A DNA stretch of 64,000 nucleotides from an uncultured beta proteobacterium (lineage in GTDB: Bacteria > Pseudomonadota > Gammaproteobacteria > Burkholderiales > Burkholderiaceae): positions 1 to 64,000 of the forward strand of contig CAIUOP010000075.1 in NCBI GenBank assembly GCA_903900805.1. Reading direction: 5' to 3'. Under the pieces are notes generated by a model. The model was not told where the DNA came from and did no database searches. It worked only from the letters and a program-made list of their open reading frames with translations. This document shows, piece after piece, positions 18,775 through 28,677 of the stretch. Made by a program: the position numbers and the translations under genes. Numbering within the stretch: the first letter of the stretch is position 1; each line of letters opens with the position of its first letter.

Positions 18775-19242
18775 TTATGAACCCAATCCTGCAATGACTT
18801 CGGGAGGAGCTTGTACAAGCTCAATTAAGACACCTTCTCCACTAATGGGGAACTCATCATTGCCTTTAGGATGTACAAATGTAATGTCAAATCCAGCCGC
18901 TCCTTTACGTATTCCACCGGGAGCAAAACGCAGGCCATTAGCAGATAACCACTCCACTGCCTTTGGTAGGTCATCAACCCATAAACCGATGTGATTTAAG
19001 GGGGTTTGATGGACTGCAGGCTTCTTTTCGATATCAAAGGGCTGCATGAGATCTAACTCAATCTCGTGGACCCCTTTACCAATCGCACAAATGTCCTCAT
19101 CCACATTTTCACGTTCAGATACAAAAGTGCTTTTATATTCAAAGCCCAGCATATCAACCCACAACTTCTTGAGGCGATCTTTGCTTTCACCGCCAATAGC
19201 AATTTGCTGGATACCCAAAATTTTGAATGGCTTAGCTGACAT
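18775..19242 (-). CDS. VOC-family protein, probable methylmalonyl-CoA epimerase
   Basis: A 155-aa vicinal-oxygen-chelate protein at the end of the propionyl-CoA operon. Position and length suggest methylmalonyl-CoA epimerase, converting the (S)-epimer made by the carboxylase to the (R)-epimer used by the mutase. Paired beta-alpha-beta halves are visible: an [10 protein letters not shown] start, [16 protein letters not shown], and VLIELVQ at the end. Of the four expected metal ligands, the last His and Glu are seen. The first His (usually in DHVGIAV) reads Gln, and the second position is uncertain. GGAGG before the ATG at 19242 fixes the start, and the preceding pccA stop lies inside the same ribosome-binding region. 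Confidence 0.65.
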   Translation of the reverse strand: MSAKPFKILGIQQIAIGGESKDRLKKLWVDMLGFEYKSTFVSERENVDEDICAIGKGVHEIELDLMQPFDIEKKPAVHQTPLNHIGLWVDDLPKAVEWLSANGLRFAPGGIRKGAAGFDITFVHPKGNDEFPISGEGVLIELVQAPPEVIAGLGS

Positions 19243-19251
19243 CACCCCTCC

Positions 19252-21288
19252 TTATTCAAAGCGCATGATGAGCTGATCAACTGCTAAGCTATCACCCTCT
19301 TTAGCGCAAATCTCTGACACCACACCATCTTGCATTGCTGAAATCGTATTTTCCATTTTCATGGCTTCTATAGATGCCAGCTTTTGTCCAGCAGTTACAG
19401 TCTCGCCTGCCTTAACAGCTACTTTCGTCAATAATCCGGGCATCGGTGACATGACTAACTTGGACGTATCGGGGGGAAGTTTTACTGGCATACGGCGCTG
19501 GAGTTCAGCTCCTAAGGGGCTTAGCACCATGCATTCAAAATACACGCCATCCAGAATCAATATGTATCGTACGCCGCGGCGCTCAACTTGGGCAGTCACT
19601 TTATGGGTGCCATTAATAGTTGCATGGAGACAAATTTGTCCCGGACGCCAATTACTCACAATGTCATAGCGACTCACACCATCAGCTTCATCGATATAAA
19701 CAGAATAGATGCCCTCTTTTAGCTCAACACGAATCGGCACTTCTATAGGGTCATTCATGGACCCTGATTTTTTACCTGTTACCACGACAAACTTCTTCGC
19801 AATAATCATTTCATGACCAGCCAACTGCCCATCAATCATTTTGATATGCTCTAAATAGCGATAACGCATAAATGCAGCCAATGCGGCTAAGCGCCTCGGA
19901 TCAGCTGGTTGTACAGAGTCTTTTTTAAAGCCTTCTGGATACTCCTCAGCGATAAAACCGGTTGTGAAATCGCCGTTAACAAAACGGGGATGCTGCAATA
20001 AAGCGGCCTGGAAAGGAATATTGGAATGGATACCACGAATGACAAAGTCATTTAAGGCGGAACGCATTTTCTCAATCGCCTCTGCGCGATCTTTGCCATG
20101 AACGATCAACTTTGCAATCATGGAGTCGTAATACATTGGGATTTCGCCACCCTCGTATACACCAGTATCGACACGCACACCATTTACGGGCTCTGGTGGT
20201 CGGTACTTGACCAAGCGGCCAGTCGACGGTAAAAAATTTCGGAAGGGGTCATCCGCATTAATACGGCACTCCATTGACCAACCATCTAATTTCACATCTT
20301 CTTGTTTAAAAGTGAGCTTTTCTCCAGCCGCAACCCGAATCATTTGCTCAACTAGGTCAAGGCCGGTGATTGATTCCGTGACTGGATGCTCAACCTGCAA
20401 GCGTGTATTCATCTCAAGGAAGTAGAAAGACTTATCTTTACCAACTACGAATTCCACTGTGCCGGCAGATTGATAATTTACTGCTTTAGCCAAAGCAACT
20501 GCTTGCTTGCCCATGGCTTTGCGGGTTGCGGGATCGATAAAGGGAGAGGGCGCCTCTTCAATCACCTTCTGATGTCGACGCTGAATCGAGCAATCACGCT
20601 CATTTAAATACACTACGTTGCCATGGGAGTCACCTAAGACTTGAATCTCGATATGACGCGGCCCTTCAACAAACTTCTCAATGAAGATGCGATCATCGCC
20701 AAAGCTATTCATCGCTTCAGTCTTACAGGTAGCAAAGCCTTCAGCAGCTTCTTTGTCGTTGAATGCAACGCGTAGACCCTTACCACCACCACCAGCTGAT
20801 GCTTTAATCATGACCGGGTAGCCAATACCTTGTGCAATCTTGACTGCTTCATCGGTAGTAGCAATCGCCTCATTGTGACCAGGGATCGTATTTACCTTAG
20901 CCTCTATTGCGAGCTTCTTAGAGGCAATTTTGTCACCCATGGCAGCAATGGATTGGTATTTAGGCCCAATAAAGACAATGCCCTCTTCTTCACAACGTTT
21001 AGCAAACTGTTCGTTTTCAGATAAAAAGCCATAGCCTGGATGGACTGCTTGCGCACCAGTATCTTTGCAAGCTTGAATGATCCGATCGATCACAAGATAA
21101 GATTCTCGTGATGGTGCAGGACCTATGCAAACGGCCTCATCCGCTAACTGCACATGGCGCGCTTCCTTGTCAGCCTCTGAGTAGACGGCAACCGTCTTAA
21201 TGCCCATCTTCTTGGCAGTACTCATTACACGGCATGCAATTTCACCCCGGTTAGCAATTAAAATTTTCTTAAACATTTTCGTAGTCAT
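19252..21288 (-). CDS. pccA: propionyl-CoA carboxylase alpha (biotin carboxylase/BCCP) subunit
   Basis: It carboxylates biotin with bicarbonate and ATP and carries the biotin for the beta subunit. The 678-aa protein has an N-terminal biotin carboxylase domain (KILIANRGEIACRV, the ATP-grasp glycine loop KASAGGGGKGLRV, and EMNTRLQVEHPVTE). A BT linker region follows, then a C-terminal biotinyl domain with EAMKMEN near residue 645. Operon context with mutase and MeaB supports propionyl-CoA over acetyl-CoA or methylcrotonyl-CoA as substrate. An alternative ATG lies four codons in. Confidence 0.92.
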   Translation of the reverse strand: MTTKMFKKILIANRGEIACRVMSTAKKMGIKTVAVYSEADKEARHVQLADEAVCIGPAPSRESYLVIDRIIQACKDTGAQAVHPGYGFLSENEQFAKRCEEEGIVFIGPKYQSIAAMGDKIASKKLAIEAKVNTIPGHNEAIATTDEAVKIAQGIGYPVMIKASAGGGGKGLRVAFNDKEAAEGFATCKTEAMNSFGDDRIFIEKFVEGPRHIEIQVLGDSHGNVVYLNERDCSIQRRHQKVIEEAPSPFIDPATRKAMGKQAVALAKAVNYQSAGTVEFVVGKDKSFYFLEMNTRLQVEHPVTESITGLDLVEQMIRVAAGEKLTFKQEDVKLDGWSMECRINADDPFRNFLPSTGRLVKYRPPEPVNGVRVDTGVYEGGEIPMYYDSMIAKLIVHGKDRAEAIEKMRSALNDFVIRGIHSNIPFQAALLQHPRFVNGDFTTGFIAEEYPEGFKKDSVQPADPRRLAALAAFMRYRYLEHIKMIDGQLAGHEMIIAKKFVVVTGKKSGSMNDPIEVPIRVELKEGIYSVYIDEADGVSRYDIVSNWRPGQICLHATINGTHKVTAQVERRGVRYILILDGVYFECMVLSPLGAELQRRMPVKLPPDTSKLVMSPMPGLLTKVAVKAGETVTAGQKLASIEAMKMENTISAMQDGVVSEICAKEGDSLAVDQLIMRFE

Positions 21289-21302
21289 GATTTATCGGCG
21301 CC

Positions 21303-22835
21303 TTACAGGGGAATATTGCCGTGTTTACGCGCAGGATTCTTCAAGTCTTTATCTTTCAACATTGCTAAGGAGCGTGCAATACGCTTGCGTGTTTCATGCG
21401 GCAAAATCACATCATCAATATAGCCACGACGTCCTGCCACAAATGGGTTTGCAAACTTAGCCTTATATTCAGCTTCACGGGCTGTAATTTTCTGTGGATC
21501 CGATTTTTCTTCGCGGAAGATAATCTCTACGGCACCTTTAGGGCCCATCACAGCAATTTCTGCAGATGGCCAAGCAAAGTTCACGTCGCCACGCAAATGC
21601 TTGGATGCCATCACGTCATAGGCACCGCCGTAGGCCTTACGGGTAATCAGTGTCACCTTAGGTACGGTGCAATCTGCGTAGGCGTAGAGTAATTTGGCAC
21701 CATGTTTAATGATGCCGCCATACTCTTGAGCGGTCCCCGGCATAAAACCTGGAACATCTACCAAAGTCACTACCGGTATATTGAAGGCATCACAAAAACG
21801 GACGAAACGCGCTGCCTTAATGGAGGCCTTGATATCTAAGCAACCAGCCAATACCAAAGGCTGATTAGCAACGATGCCGATAGAGCGCCCTTCCATACGT
21901 GCAAAGCCAATCACGATATTTTTGGCATAGTCAGGCTGGAGTTCAAAGAATTCTCCATCGTCTGCGATCTTGCCAATCAACTCTTTCATATCATAAGGTT
22001 GATTTGGATTGGATGGCACTAATGTATCTAATGAAAAATCAGGCTCTTCAGTACGATTAGCGCCTTTAATCAGTGGTGGCTTTTCTCGATTCGAGAGGGG
22101 TAGATAGTTAAAGAACCGGCGCAACATCATAATGGCATCAACATCGTTATCAAATGCTAGATCGCAAACACCAGAAATGGTTGAATGCGTTACTGCGCCA
22201 CCCAACTCTTCTGAGGTAACATCCTCATGCGTCACCGTCTTCACTACTTCTGGGCCAGTGACAAACATATAAGAACTATCTTTAACCATGAAGATGAAAT
22301 CGGTTAGCGCTGGGGAATACACTGCGCCACCAGCCGATGGCCCCATGATCAAGGAAATCTGCGGGATCACACCCGAAGCGGTCACATTGCGCTGGAATAT
22401 TTCTGCATAGCCGCCTAAGGAAGCCACGCCTTCTTGAATGCGTGCGCCGCCCGAGTCATTTAAACCAATCACAGGAGCGCCCACCTTGAGAGCCTGATCC
22501 ATGATCTTACAAATCTTTTCAGCATGGGCTTCTGACAAAGAGCCGCCTAAAACAGTGAAGTCTTGGGAGAATACAAATACGAGCCGACCATTGATCATGC
22601 CGTAACCAGTGACCACACCATCACCGGGGACCGTTTGATCTGCCATTCCAAAATCATGACAACGGTGCTCAACAAACATGTCCCACTCTTCGAAGGTTCC
22701 AGCATCTAGCAGGAGCTCAATACGCTCACGGGCAGTGAGCTTACCCTTCGCATGCTGAGCGGCAATACGCTTTTGCCCACCACCTAATCGGGCTAACTCG
22801 CGCTTGGCTTCCAGCTGTTGAATGATTTCCTTCAT
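21303..22835 (-). CDS. pccB: propionyl-CoA carboxylase beta (carboxyltransferase) subunit
   Basis: It transfers the carboxyl group from biotin to propionyl-CoA, giving methylmalonyl-CoA. It is a 510-aa crotonase-fold carboxyltransferase with [21 protein letters not shown] at the N-terminus, [30 protein letters not shown] and the C-terminal [27 protein letters not shown]. The last of these is typical of PccB. The frame extends to 22859, overlapping meaB, but AAGGAG is correctly spaced from the ATG at 22835. It lies directly between meaB and pccA. Confidence 0.94.
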   Translation of the reverse strand: MKEIIQQLEAKRELARLGGGQKRIAAQHAKGKLTARERIELLLDAGTFEEWDMFVEHRCHDFGMADQTVPGDGVVTGYGMINGRLVFVFSQDFTVLGGSLSEAHAEKICKIMDQALKVGAPVIGLNDSGGARIQEGVASLGGYAEIFQRNVTASGVIPQISLIMGPSAGGAVYSPALTDFIFMVKDSSYMFVTGPEVVKTVTHEDVTSEELGGAVTHSTISGVCDLAFDNDVDAIMMLRRFFNYLPLSNREKPPLIKGANRTEEPDFSLDTLVPSNPNQPYDMKELIGKIADDGEFFELQPDYAKNIVIGFARMEGRSIGIVANQPLVLAGCLDIKASIKAARFVRFCDAFNIPVVTLVDVPGFMPGTAQEYGGIIKHGAKLLYAYADCTVPKVTLITRKAYGGAYDVMASKHLRGDVNFAWPSAEIAVMGPKGAVEIIFREEKSDPQKITAREAEYKAKFANPFVAGRRGYIDDVILPHETRKRIARSLAMLKDKDLKNPARKHGNIPL

Positions 22836-22845
22836 CTCCTGCTCC

Positions 22846-23871
22846 TTAGAAAAATTCATGCCCCATGGACTCCAGTAAGCGTCTTGCCGCCACTGAAGCT
22901 GCCATAGTTCCTTGGTTTACCTGTGCAATTAAGATTGGTAAGAGCTCTTGAACCGCTGCATTGTTACGAAACGCAGTCTTGAGGCCTGTATCAATCCGAT
23001 CCCACATCCATGCACCTGCTTGTTGCTTGCGGCGGCTTTCAAATTTACCGTTGGCTCTTTGCAGCTTTTCAAAATGAGTCACTTTTTCCCAGAGCTCAGG
23101 CACTCCTCTACCTTCAAGTGCACTTAAGGTCATTACTGTGGGATGCCATAACTCTTGATCATGCGAAGCATGATCTGGATTTCCCTGAAAACCGAGCAAA
23201 CGCAAAGAACTCGTAATGAATAATTGCGCACGCATCGCTGCATCTGGATCAATATCTACTTTGTTGATGGCAATCAGATCAGCGATTTCCATCACCCCTT
23301 TTTTAATAGCCTGTAGATCATCCCCGGCATTAGGTAGCTGCATAAGCAAAAACATATCTGTCATGCCAGCAACCGCGATTTCGCTTTGGCCAACGCCTAC
23401 CGTCTCAACGATGATGACATCAAAGCCCGCAGCCTCTGCGACTAGCATAGCTTCGCGGGTTTTCTCTGCAACGCCACCGAGCGTTCCCGAGGAAGGGCTT
23501 GGTCTAATAAAAGCATCTTCTAATACCGAGAGACGCTCCATACGAGTTTTATCGCCCAGAATGGATCCACCAGACAAACTGGAGGATGGATCAATCGCCA
23601 ACACGGCAACCCGATGCCCTTTTTTAATTAGGTAAAGCCCAAGGGCTTCGATGAGAGTCGACTTACCAACACCCGGAACTCCGGAGATTCCTAAACGAAA
23701 TGAATTGCCAGTCTTTGGTAGCAGCATATTGAGCACTTCATCCGCACGCTTACGGTGATCCAAGCGCGTAGATTCAAGCAAAGTAATAATCTTTGCTAAA
23801 GCGCGTCGCTGCTTAAGCGATGGTGCGCCAGTGAGATCGCTCACTAAGATCTGATCAGCGGCTTCAAGCAT
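22846..23871 (-). CDS. meaB: methylmalonyl-CoA mutase-associated GTPase MeaB
   Basis: A G3E-family GTPase that protects methylmalonyl-CoA mutase and gates B12 cofactor loading. The P-loop reads [12 protein letters not shown] near residue 63, with [20 protein letters not shown], the switch region ETVGVGQSE, and NKVD for guanine recognition. The 341-aa length is normal. It sits 15 bases after the mutase gene and was named ArgK (LAO/AO transport ATPase) in older annotation. Confidence 0.95.
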   Translation of the reverse strand: MLEAADQILVSDLTGAPSLKQRRALAKIITLLESTRLDHRKRADEVLNMLLPKTGNSFRLGISGVPGVGKSTLIEALGLYLIKKGHRVAVLAIDPSSSLSGGSILGDKTRMERLSVLEDAFIRPSPSSGTLGGVAEKTREAMLVAEAAGFDVIIVETVGVGQSEIAVAGMTDMFLLMQLPNAGDDLQAIKKGVMEIADLIAINKVDIDPDAAMRAQLFITSSLRLLGFQGNPDHASHDQELWHPTVMTLSALEGRGVPELWEKVTHFEKLQRANGKFESRRKQQAGAWMWDRIDTGLKTAFRNNAAVQELLPILIAQVNQGTMAASVAARRLLESMGHEFF

Positions 23872-23886
23872 GCAATGGCATCCGAG

Positions 23887-26073
23887 TTAGGCAGGTTTAA
23901 TTGATTTACGTATTTGCTCAAGCACATCCTTGGCCGAAGCAGGGATAGGTGTACCTGGGCCATAAATGCCCTTTACACCTGCTTCGTAGAGAAACTCATA
24001 GTCCTGTCTTGGAATCACGCCACCCACAAACACGATGATGTCATCAGATCCTTGTTTTTTGAGTTCCGCAATGATGGCAGGGACAAGTGTCTTATGACCT
24101 GCAGCTAAGGTCGAGACACCTAATGCATGAACGTCATTCTCAATAGCTTGGCGAGCACACTCTTCAGGAGTTTGGAATAAGGGCCCGATATCAACGTCAA
24201 AGCCTAAGTCTGCATAGGCAGTAGCAACTACTTTGGCGCCACGATCATGTCCATCTTGACCAAGCTTAGCAATCATCACACGCGGGCGACGACCAAAATC
24301 TTTAGCAAAGTCAGCGATTTCTACTTTAAGTTTTTCCCAGCCCTCGGCTGAATCATAGGCAGCTGCATACACTCCGGTCACCTTTTGAGTATCGGCGCGA
24401 TGGCGCCCGTAAATTTTTTCCAATGCGTCTGACACTTCACCAACAGTTGCACGTAAACGAATGGCATTGATAGCCAATTCCAATAAGTTCCCTGTGTTGT
24501 CATGCGCGGCTTTTGTTAATGCCTCTAATGCAGCTTCTACTTTTTTACTGTCTCGCTTTGCTCTAATTTCTTTTAAGAGCGCAACTTGACCTTCACGAAC
24601 ACGATCGTTATCAATCATTAAGACATCAACGAGATCCTCTTTATCGAGTTTGTACTTGTTGACGCCAACAATGACGTCAGTACCAGAGTCAATCTTGGCC
24701 TGTTTCTCAGCAGCTGAGGCCTCAATCTTCAATTTAGCCCAACCACTTTCAACGGCCTTAGTCATGCCACCCATGGCATCAACTTCTTGAATAATTTCCC
24801 AAGCCTTATCTGCCATCTCTTGCGTGAGGTTCTCCATCATGTAAGAACCGGCCCAAGGGTCAATCACGCTAGTAATATGCGTTTCCTCCTGAAGAATTAA
24901 CTGAGTATTTCTGGCAATGCGGCTTGAAAACTCGGATGGTAATGCAATCGCCTCATCAAATGAGTTGGTATGCAAGGATTGTGTCCCACCAAATACAGCA
25001 GCCATTGCTTCCACCGTAGTTCTTACTACGTTGTTATAGGGATCTTGCTCAGTCAATGACCAGCCTGATGTTTGGCAATGGGTACGCAGCATCAAAGACT
25101 TTGGATTCTTTGGCTCAAAAGACTTCATAATGCGCCACCACAATAATCTGGCGGCACGTAATTTAGCGACTTCTAAGTAGAAGTTCATACCAATAGCGAA
25201 AAAGAATGACAAGCGACCTGCAAAGCCATCAATATCTAATCCTTTGGCAAGTGCTGTTTTGACATACTCTTTACCATCTGCCAATGTAAAAGCGAGTTCT
25301 AAAACTTGATTGGCACCAGCTTCTTGCATGTGGTAACCCGAAATTGAAATCGAGTTAAATTTGGGCATGTGCTTGGCGGTGTATTCAATGATGTCGCCAA
25401 TAATGCGCATCGAAGGCTCTGGTGGGTAGATATAGGTATTTCGTACCATGAACTCTTTCAGAATGTCGTTCTGAATCGTTCCAGATAACTGCTCTTGCTT
25501 CACACCTTGCTCTTCACCAGCAACGATGTAGCCAGCTAGTACTGGTAATACAGCGCCATTCATGGTCATCGAAACGGAAACTTTGTCTAATGGAATCCCA
25601 TCAAACAAGATCTTCATATCTTCTACAGAATCAATTGCAACACCCGCTTTACCAACGTCGCCCGTAACGCGTGGATGATCTGAGTCATAGCCGCGGTGGG
25701 TCGCCAAGTCAAATGCTACGGATACACCTTGACCACCAGCATCCAATGCTTTTCGATAAAACGTATTGGATTCTTGCGCAGTAGAAAAACCAGCGTATTG
25801 TCTAAGCGTCCATGGGCGAACTGAATACATCGTTGCTTGAGGACCACGTATATACGGCTCGAATCCTGGCAAGGTATTGGTGTAATTTAAGTCTTGTGTA
25901 TCTGCAGCTGTATAAAGCGCCTTAATGTGAATACCATCTGGCGTATTCCAACCCAGTTTCTCTGGGTCGCCATTTGGCGCTGATTTCTGCGCAGATTTTT
26001 TCCAAGCATCCAGATTGGCATCTGGAACTGCTGGCCATGTATTTGCTGCTGACCGTTTCTTTTCTGAACTCAC
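23887..26073 (-). CDS. scpA: methylmalonyl-CoA mutase
   Basis: A B12-dependent enzyme that isomerises (R)-methylmalonyl-CoA to succinyl-CoA. The 728-aa single chain has the catalytic TIM-barrel domain ([21 protein letters not shown]-like start, here [25 protein letters not shown]) and a C-terminal cobalamin domain with the DxHxxG motif in [11 protein letters not shown] near residue 608. The start is GTG, preceded at 7 bases by AGGAG. It leads the operon mutase-meaB-pccB-pccA-epimerase. The divergent GntR gene and its palindrome suggest local control. Confidence 0.96.
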   Translation of the reverse strand: MSSEKKRSAANTWPAVPDANLDAWKKSAQKSAPNGDPEKLGWNTPDGIHIKALYTAADTQDLNYTNTLPGFEPYIRGPQATMYSVRPWTLRQYAGFSTAQESNTFYRKALDAGGQGVSVAFDLATHRGYDSDHPRVTGDVGKAGVAIDSVEDMKILFDGIPLDKVSVSMTMNGAVLPVLAGYIVAGEEQGVKQEQLSGTIQNDILKEFMVRNTYIYPPEPSMRIIGDIIEYTAKHMPKFNSISISGYHMQEAGANQVLELAFTLADGKEYVKTALAKGLDIDGFAGRLSFFFAIGMNFYLEVAKLRAARLLWWRIMKSFEPKNPKSLMLRTHCQTSGWSLTEQDPYNNVVRTTVEAMAAVFGGTQSLHTNSFDEAIALPSEFSSRIARNTQLILQEETHITSVIDPWAGSYMMENLTQEMADKAWEIIQEVDAMGGMTKAVESGWAKLKIEASAAEKQAKIDSGTDVIVGVNKYKLDKEDLVDVLMIDNDRVREGQVALLKEIRAKRDSKKVEAALEALTKAAHDNTGNLLELAINAIRLRATVGEVSDALEKIYGRHRADTQKVTGVYAAAYDSAEGWEKLKVEIADFAKDFGRRPRVMIAKLGQDGHDRGAKVVATAYADLGFDVDIGPLFQTPEECARQAIENDVHALGVSTLAAGHKTLVPAIIAELKKQGSDDIIVFVGGVIPRQDYEFLYEAGVKGIYGPGTPIPASAKDVLEQIRKSIKPA

Positions 26074-26125
26074 AAAGCACTCCTAGTCAATTTTGCTGCA
26101 TTGCATCTAATTTTCTATATTCTGC

Positions 26126-26163
26126 TTGACTATTTCAAATTTGTCTAGTTATCATGTATACAT
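26126..26163 (+). promoter_or_regulatory. gntR promoter with palindromic operator ATGTATACAT
   Basis: TTGACT (26126) and TATCAT (26150) with an 18-bp spacer form a good sigma-70-like promoter for the GntR gene. The perfect 10-bp palindrome ATGTATACAT at 26154-26163 overlaps the -10 box and the likely start of transcription. It lies in the 94-base gap between the regulator and the mutase operon. A TATACA-centred palindrome is typical of FadR-subfamily GntR operators. Binding is inferred. Confidence 0.5.
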
Positions 26164-26167
26164 AATT

Positions 26168-26806
26168 ATGAATACGAAATTGAACAATAGGCCTTTATAT
26201 GAGGACGTAGCTGACAGGCTGCGGGAGCAAATATTTTGCAAGCAATTAGCCCCAGGAAGCTGGTTAGATGAGCAATCTCTAGCGGCTCAGTTTGGTATTA
26301 GCCGAACACCGATGCGGGAAGCCATTAAGGCTTTAGCCTCTGAGGGCTTAGTAACCATCAAGATGCGTCGTGGGGCCTATGTTACAGAGGTCAATCGTGC
26401 TGATTTAGAGCAAATTTATACTGTGTTATCTCTACTTGAAAGCAAGGCAGCCAGAGAATCTGCTCTTAAAGCTACTGAAGAAGAGCTTAATCTCTTAGAT
26501 CACCTCCATCATCGACTGGAAACTGCGGCAGCAGACCGTAATATTGAACAATTCTTTGAAATCAACGGTAAATTCCATGAGCTGATCCAAGATATTGCAG
26601 GCAATCGATGGATGAATGGCGTTATTACCGATTTAAGGAAAGTGCTCAAATTGCACCGTAAAGACTCTTTAACAAGCACTGGAAGGCTCCAAAGCTCTCT
26701 TCTTGAGCATCGTGAGATTCTCAAAGCCATCCTAAAGCGGGATGAATTAGCTGCTGAGGCAGCCATGCTTAAGCACTTTACCCGCAGCTTAGAAGCAATT
26801 AGATAA
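26168..26806 (+). CDS. GntR-family (FadR subfamily) transcriptional regulator
   Basis: It has an N-terminal winged helix (ADRLREQIFCKQLAPGSWLDEQSLAAQFGISRTPMREAIKALASEGLV) and a C-terminal all-helical FCD effector domain (EINGKFHELIQDIAGN and the final AAEAAMLKHFTRSLEAI). The track start at 26126 is a TTG that is also the -35 hexamer, so the ATG at 26168 is chosen; its leader is very short and has no Shine-Dalgarno sequence. Being divergent from the methylmalonyl-CoA operon, it is the likely local regulator of that operon. The ligand is unknown, perhaps an acyl-CoA or organic acid of the pathway. Confidence 0.88.
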   Translation: MNTKLNNRPLYEDVADRLREQIFCKQLAPGSWLDEQSLAAQFGISRTPMREAIKALASEGLVTIKMRRGAYVTEVNRADLEQIYTVLSLLESKAARESALKATEEELNLLDHLHHRLETAAADRNIEQFFEINGKFHELIQDIAGNRWMNGVITDLRKVLKLHRKDSLTSTGRLQSSLLEHREILKAILKRDELAAEAAMLKHFTRSLEAIR

Positions 26807-26827
26807 AACTAAATATCTATAAATAAC

Positions 26828-26856
26828 AATGGCTTAGAAGACTATTCTAAGCCATT
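26828..26856. terminator. bidirectional terminator between gntR and cytochrome genes
   Basis: A perfect 12-bp stem AATGGCTTAGAA / TTCTAAGCCATT with a 5-base loop lies between the convergent gntR and cytochrome c genes. T-rich sequence flanks it on the plus side only weakly, so it may rely on stem strength. Confidence 0.65.
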
Positions 26857-26880
26857 ACTTTATCCAATACTCTGGGGGAA

Positions 26881-27234
26881 TTATCTCTTGACTACAAAGT
26901 TTCCGGGCAAAGAAGCAAGGTACGCGGCAATATCTTGCATATCTGCATCGGAGTAGCCCTGTACTAGCGCGCCCATAATGGCATTATTACGACCATATTG
27001 CGGGTTGCCACCCCCTACTTTGTAGGCTTTCAAGGCATAGTAAAGATAATCAGCATATTGGCCAGCGAGTTTTGGATAAATTGGCAAGATTGCCTCTTTG
27101 TATCCAGGACCATGGCAAGAAGCACAATTGCCTTTCTCTACAAGTGCTTTGCCTTTATCAGCATTAGCAGCATTGGCTACATTCACTAGGCCAATACTAG
27201 AAAGCAAAACTACGGTAATTAGTGCAAATTTCAT
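26881..27234 (-). CDS. small periplasmic c-type cytochrome (class I)
   Basis: A 117-aa protein with a signal peptide (hydrophobic segment ending near VANAAN), one haem-binding motif CASCH near residue 37, and a distal Met candidate in NNAIMGALVQGYSDADMQDIAAYLASLPG. This layout matches half of a cytochrome c4-like or SorB/cyt c553-type protein. It follows a second monohaem cytochrome by 13 bases, so the two may form a diheme relay. The partner oxidoreductase is not adjacent. Promoter-proximal FNR-type control is described separately. Confidence 0.88.
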   Translation of the reverse strand: MKFALITVVLLSSIGLVNVANAANADKGKALVEKGNCASCHGPGYKEAILPIYPKLAGQYADYLYYALKAYKVGGGNPQYGRNNAIMGALVQGYSDADMQDIAAYLASLPGNFVVKR

Positions 27235-27247
27235 AAACGTGCCTCTA

Positions 27248-27613
27248 TCACTTCAAGGGGTTGTTAGGTGAGCTGGCTGTTTGCGCAGCATAGTATTCGC
27301 CAAGGTCAGCCATGTCCTGATCAGAAAGACTGCCAGCAATGGCGCGCATTGTAGGGTGCTTTCTATCGCCTTTTTTATAGGCAGCTAATGCACTCGCAAT
27401 ATAGGCTGCATTTTGGCCGCCTATCATGGGGACTTTATAAACCAAGGGATAGTCAGCGCGGTAATCAGGAATGGAGTGACAGCCAACACAAAGCCAAACC
27501 TTGGCATTTGCAGCTGCAGCGTTTCCCTTTATCTCATTAGCCTGGGCAGCAAAACCAGTCAGTGCTAAACCAGCAGCAAGTAGGAATTGAGGAAGAATTG
27601 TTATTTTTTTCAT
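27248..27613 (-). CDS. small periplasmic c-type cytochrome (class I)
   Basis: A 121-aa secreted cytochrome with signal peptide ending at FAAQA, the haem motif CVGCH near residue 42, and a Met ligand candidate in HPTMRAIAGSLSDQDMADLGEYYAAQ. It resembles the downstream cytochrome and probably arose by duplication or as one half of a cytochrome c4-like pair. It is the first gene of this two-gene unit. Its upstream region carries a TATAAT and a perfect TTGAT-N4-ATCAA box. Confidence 0.88.
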   Translation of the reverse strand: MKKITILPQFLLAAGLALTGFAAQANEIKGNAAAANAKVWLCVGCHSIPDYRADYPLVYKVPMIGGQNAAYIASALAAYKKGDRKHPTMRAIAGSLSDQDMADLGEYYAAQTASSPNNPLK

Positions 27614-27633
27614 AGGAATCAGTATTTATGAGC

Positions 27634-27661
27634 TTGATTTAAATCAACCTGCAAGATTATA
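27634..27661 (-). promoter_or_regulatory. cytochrome promoter -10 with overlapping FNR/ANR-type box
   Basis: On the minus strand a TATAAT (27661-27656) lies upstream of the cytochrome pair. TTGATTTAAATCAA (27634-27647) fits the FNR consensus TTGAT-N4-ATCAA exactly and lies just downstream of the -10, about +2 to +15 from the predicted start. That position suggests repression when the regulator is active. Which regulator binds is unknown. Confidence 0.55.
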
Positions 27662-27723
27662 GCGGACAGACGCTCCTTTTCAGCATTTTTGGGGCATTTG
27701 AGCGCTCAAAATGGTCAGAAATA

Positions 27724-27752
27724 CTGAAAGATTCTCGCCCTTTACCTATACT
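27724..27752 (+). promoter_or_regulatory. promoter of the MoxR operon
   Basis: CTGAAA (27724) and TATACT (27747) with a 17-bp spacer form a plausible sigma-70 promoter, with start near 27759 and a leader of about 33 bases before the moxR ATG. Confidence 0.45.
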
Positions 27753-27791
27753 AGAAAGCCTAACTAACTAAGAGATTTTCGGGCAATCAAG

Positions 27792-28661
27792 ATGAGTAAA
27801 TCCGGCGACCAATCCAAAACCCGCTTTGACGGAAGCGCTAGCTATGTTGCTACCGAGGATCTGAAATTGGCAGTAAATGCCGCAATGGCATTGCAGCGCC
27901 CACTGTTAATTAAAGGCGAGCCTGGCACAGGAAAAACAATGCTTGCAGAAGAAGTTGCTGCAGCACTCAATATGCCTCTCTTGCAGTGGCATATCAAATC
28001 TACTACCAAAGCCCAACAAGGCTTATATGAATATGACGCTGTGAGTCGCCTGCGTGATTCTCAGTTGGGCGACGAGAAGGTCAACGACATCCGTAACTAC
28101 ATTATCAAAGGTGTTTTATGGCAAGCCTTTGAGGCAGATGAACCTACCGTTCTTCTCATTGATGAAATTGATAAGGCTGATATTGAGTTCCCCAACGATT
28201 TATTACGTGAAATCGATCGGATGGAATTTTATGTCTATGAAACACGCGAACTCATTAAAGCAAAACACAGGCCTTTGGTAATCATTACATCCAATAATGA
28301 AAAGGAACTTCCTGATGCGTTTTTACGCCGCTGCTTTTTTCACTACATTGCATTCCCTGACGCTGATACGATGCAGCGCATTGTGGATGTCCATCACCCC
28401 AAGATCAAACAAGATCTGCTGGATGCAGCCCTCAAGGCCTTCTATCAAATACGCTCTCTGCCTGGCCTAAAGAAAAAACCGTCTACTTCTGAATTAATAG
28501 ATTGGCTCAAGCTCTTACTGGCCGAGGATATTTCCCCTGAAGCACTGCATAGCCAAGATGAAAAAATAGTAGTACCGCCTTTGCATGGCGCATTACTGAA
28601 AAATGAACAAGACGTTCATCTTTTTGAGCGCCTGGTGATGATGAATCGTAATCATCGCTAG
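27792..28661 (+). CDS. MoxR-family AAA+ ATPase (CoxD-like)
   Basis: A 289-aa AAA+ chaperone ATPase with Walker A GEPGTGKTM near residue 42, Walker B LLIDEIDKAD near 118, and sensor 1 IITSNNEKELPDAFLRRC. MoxR proteins work with VWA-domain partners in cofactor insertion or complex assembly. The next gene encodes such a VWA protein, and MocA- and XdhC-like genes follow, so this pair resembles CoxD-CoxE of the CO dehydrogenase (molybdenum hydroxylase) maturation set. No catalytic coxMSL-type genes are in the window. A general MoxR role is equally possible. Confidence 0.88.
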   Translation: MSKSGDQSKTRFDGSASYVATEDLKLAVNAAMALQRPLLIKGEPGTGKTMLAEEVAAALNMPLLQWHIKSTTKAQQGLYEYDAVSRLRDSQLGDEKVNDIRNYIIKGVLWQAFEADEPTVLLIDEIDKADIEFPNDLLREIDRMEFYVYETRELIKAKHRPLVIITSNNEKELPDAFLRRCFFHYIAFPDADTMQRIVDVHHPKIKQDLLDAALKAFYQIRSLPGLKKKPSTSELIDWLKLLLAEDISPEALHSQDEKIVVPPLHGALLKNEQDVHLFERLVMMNRNHR

Positions 28662-28677
28662 TCAATAAAACTCTAGT

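Noticed and set aside
26126-26167. TTG start of gntR
   Set aside because: The TTG is the first half of the -35 hexamer TTGACT, so it cannot be transcribed from that promoter; the ATG at 26168 fits the family N-terminus.
27634-27647. FNR box as activator of moxR at about -41.5
   Set aside because: It would need a start of transcription near 27682, where no -10 box is seen; the good moxR promoter is at 27724-27752, too far for class II activation.
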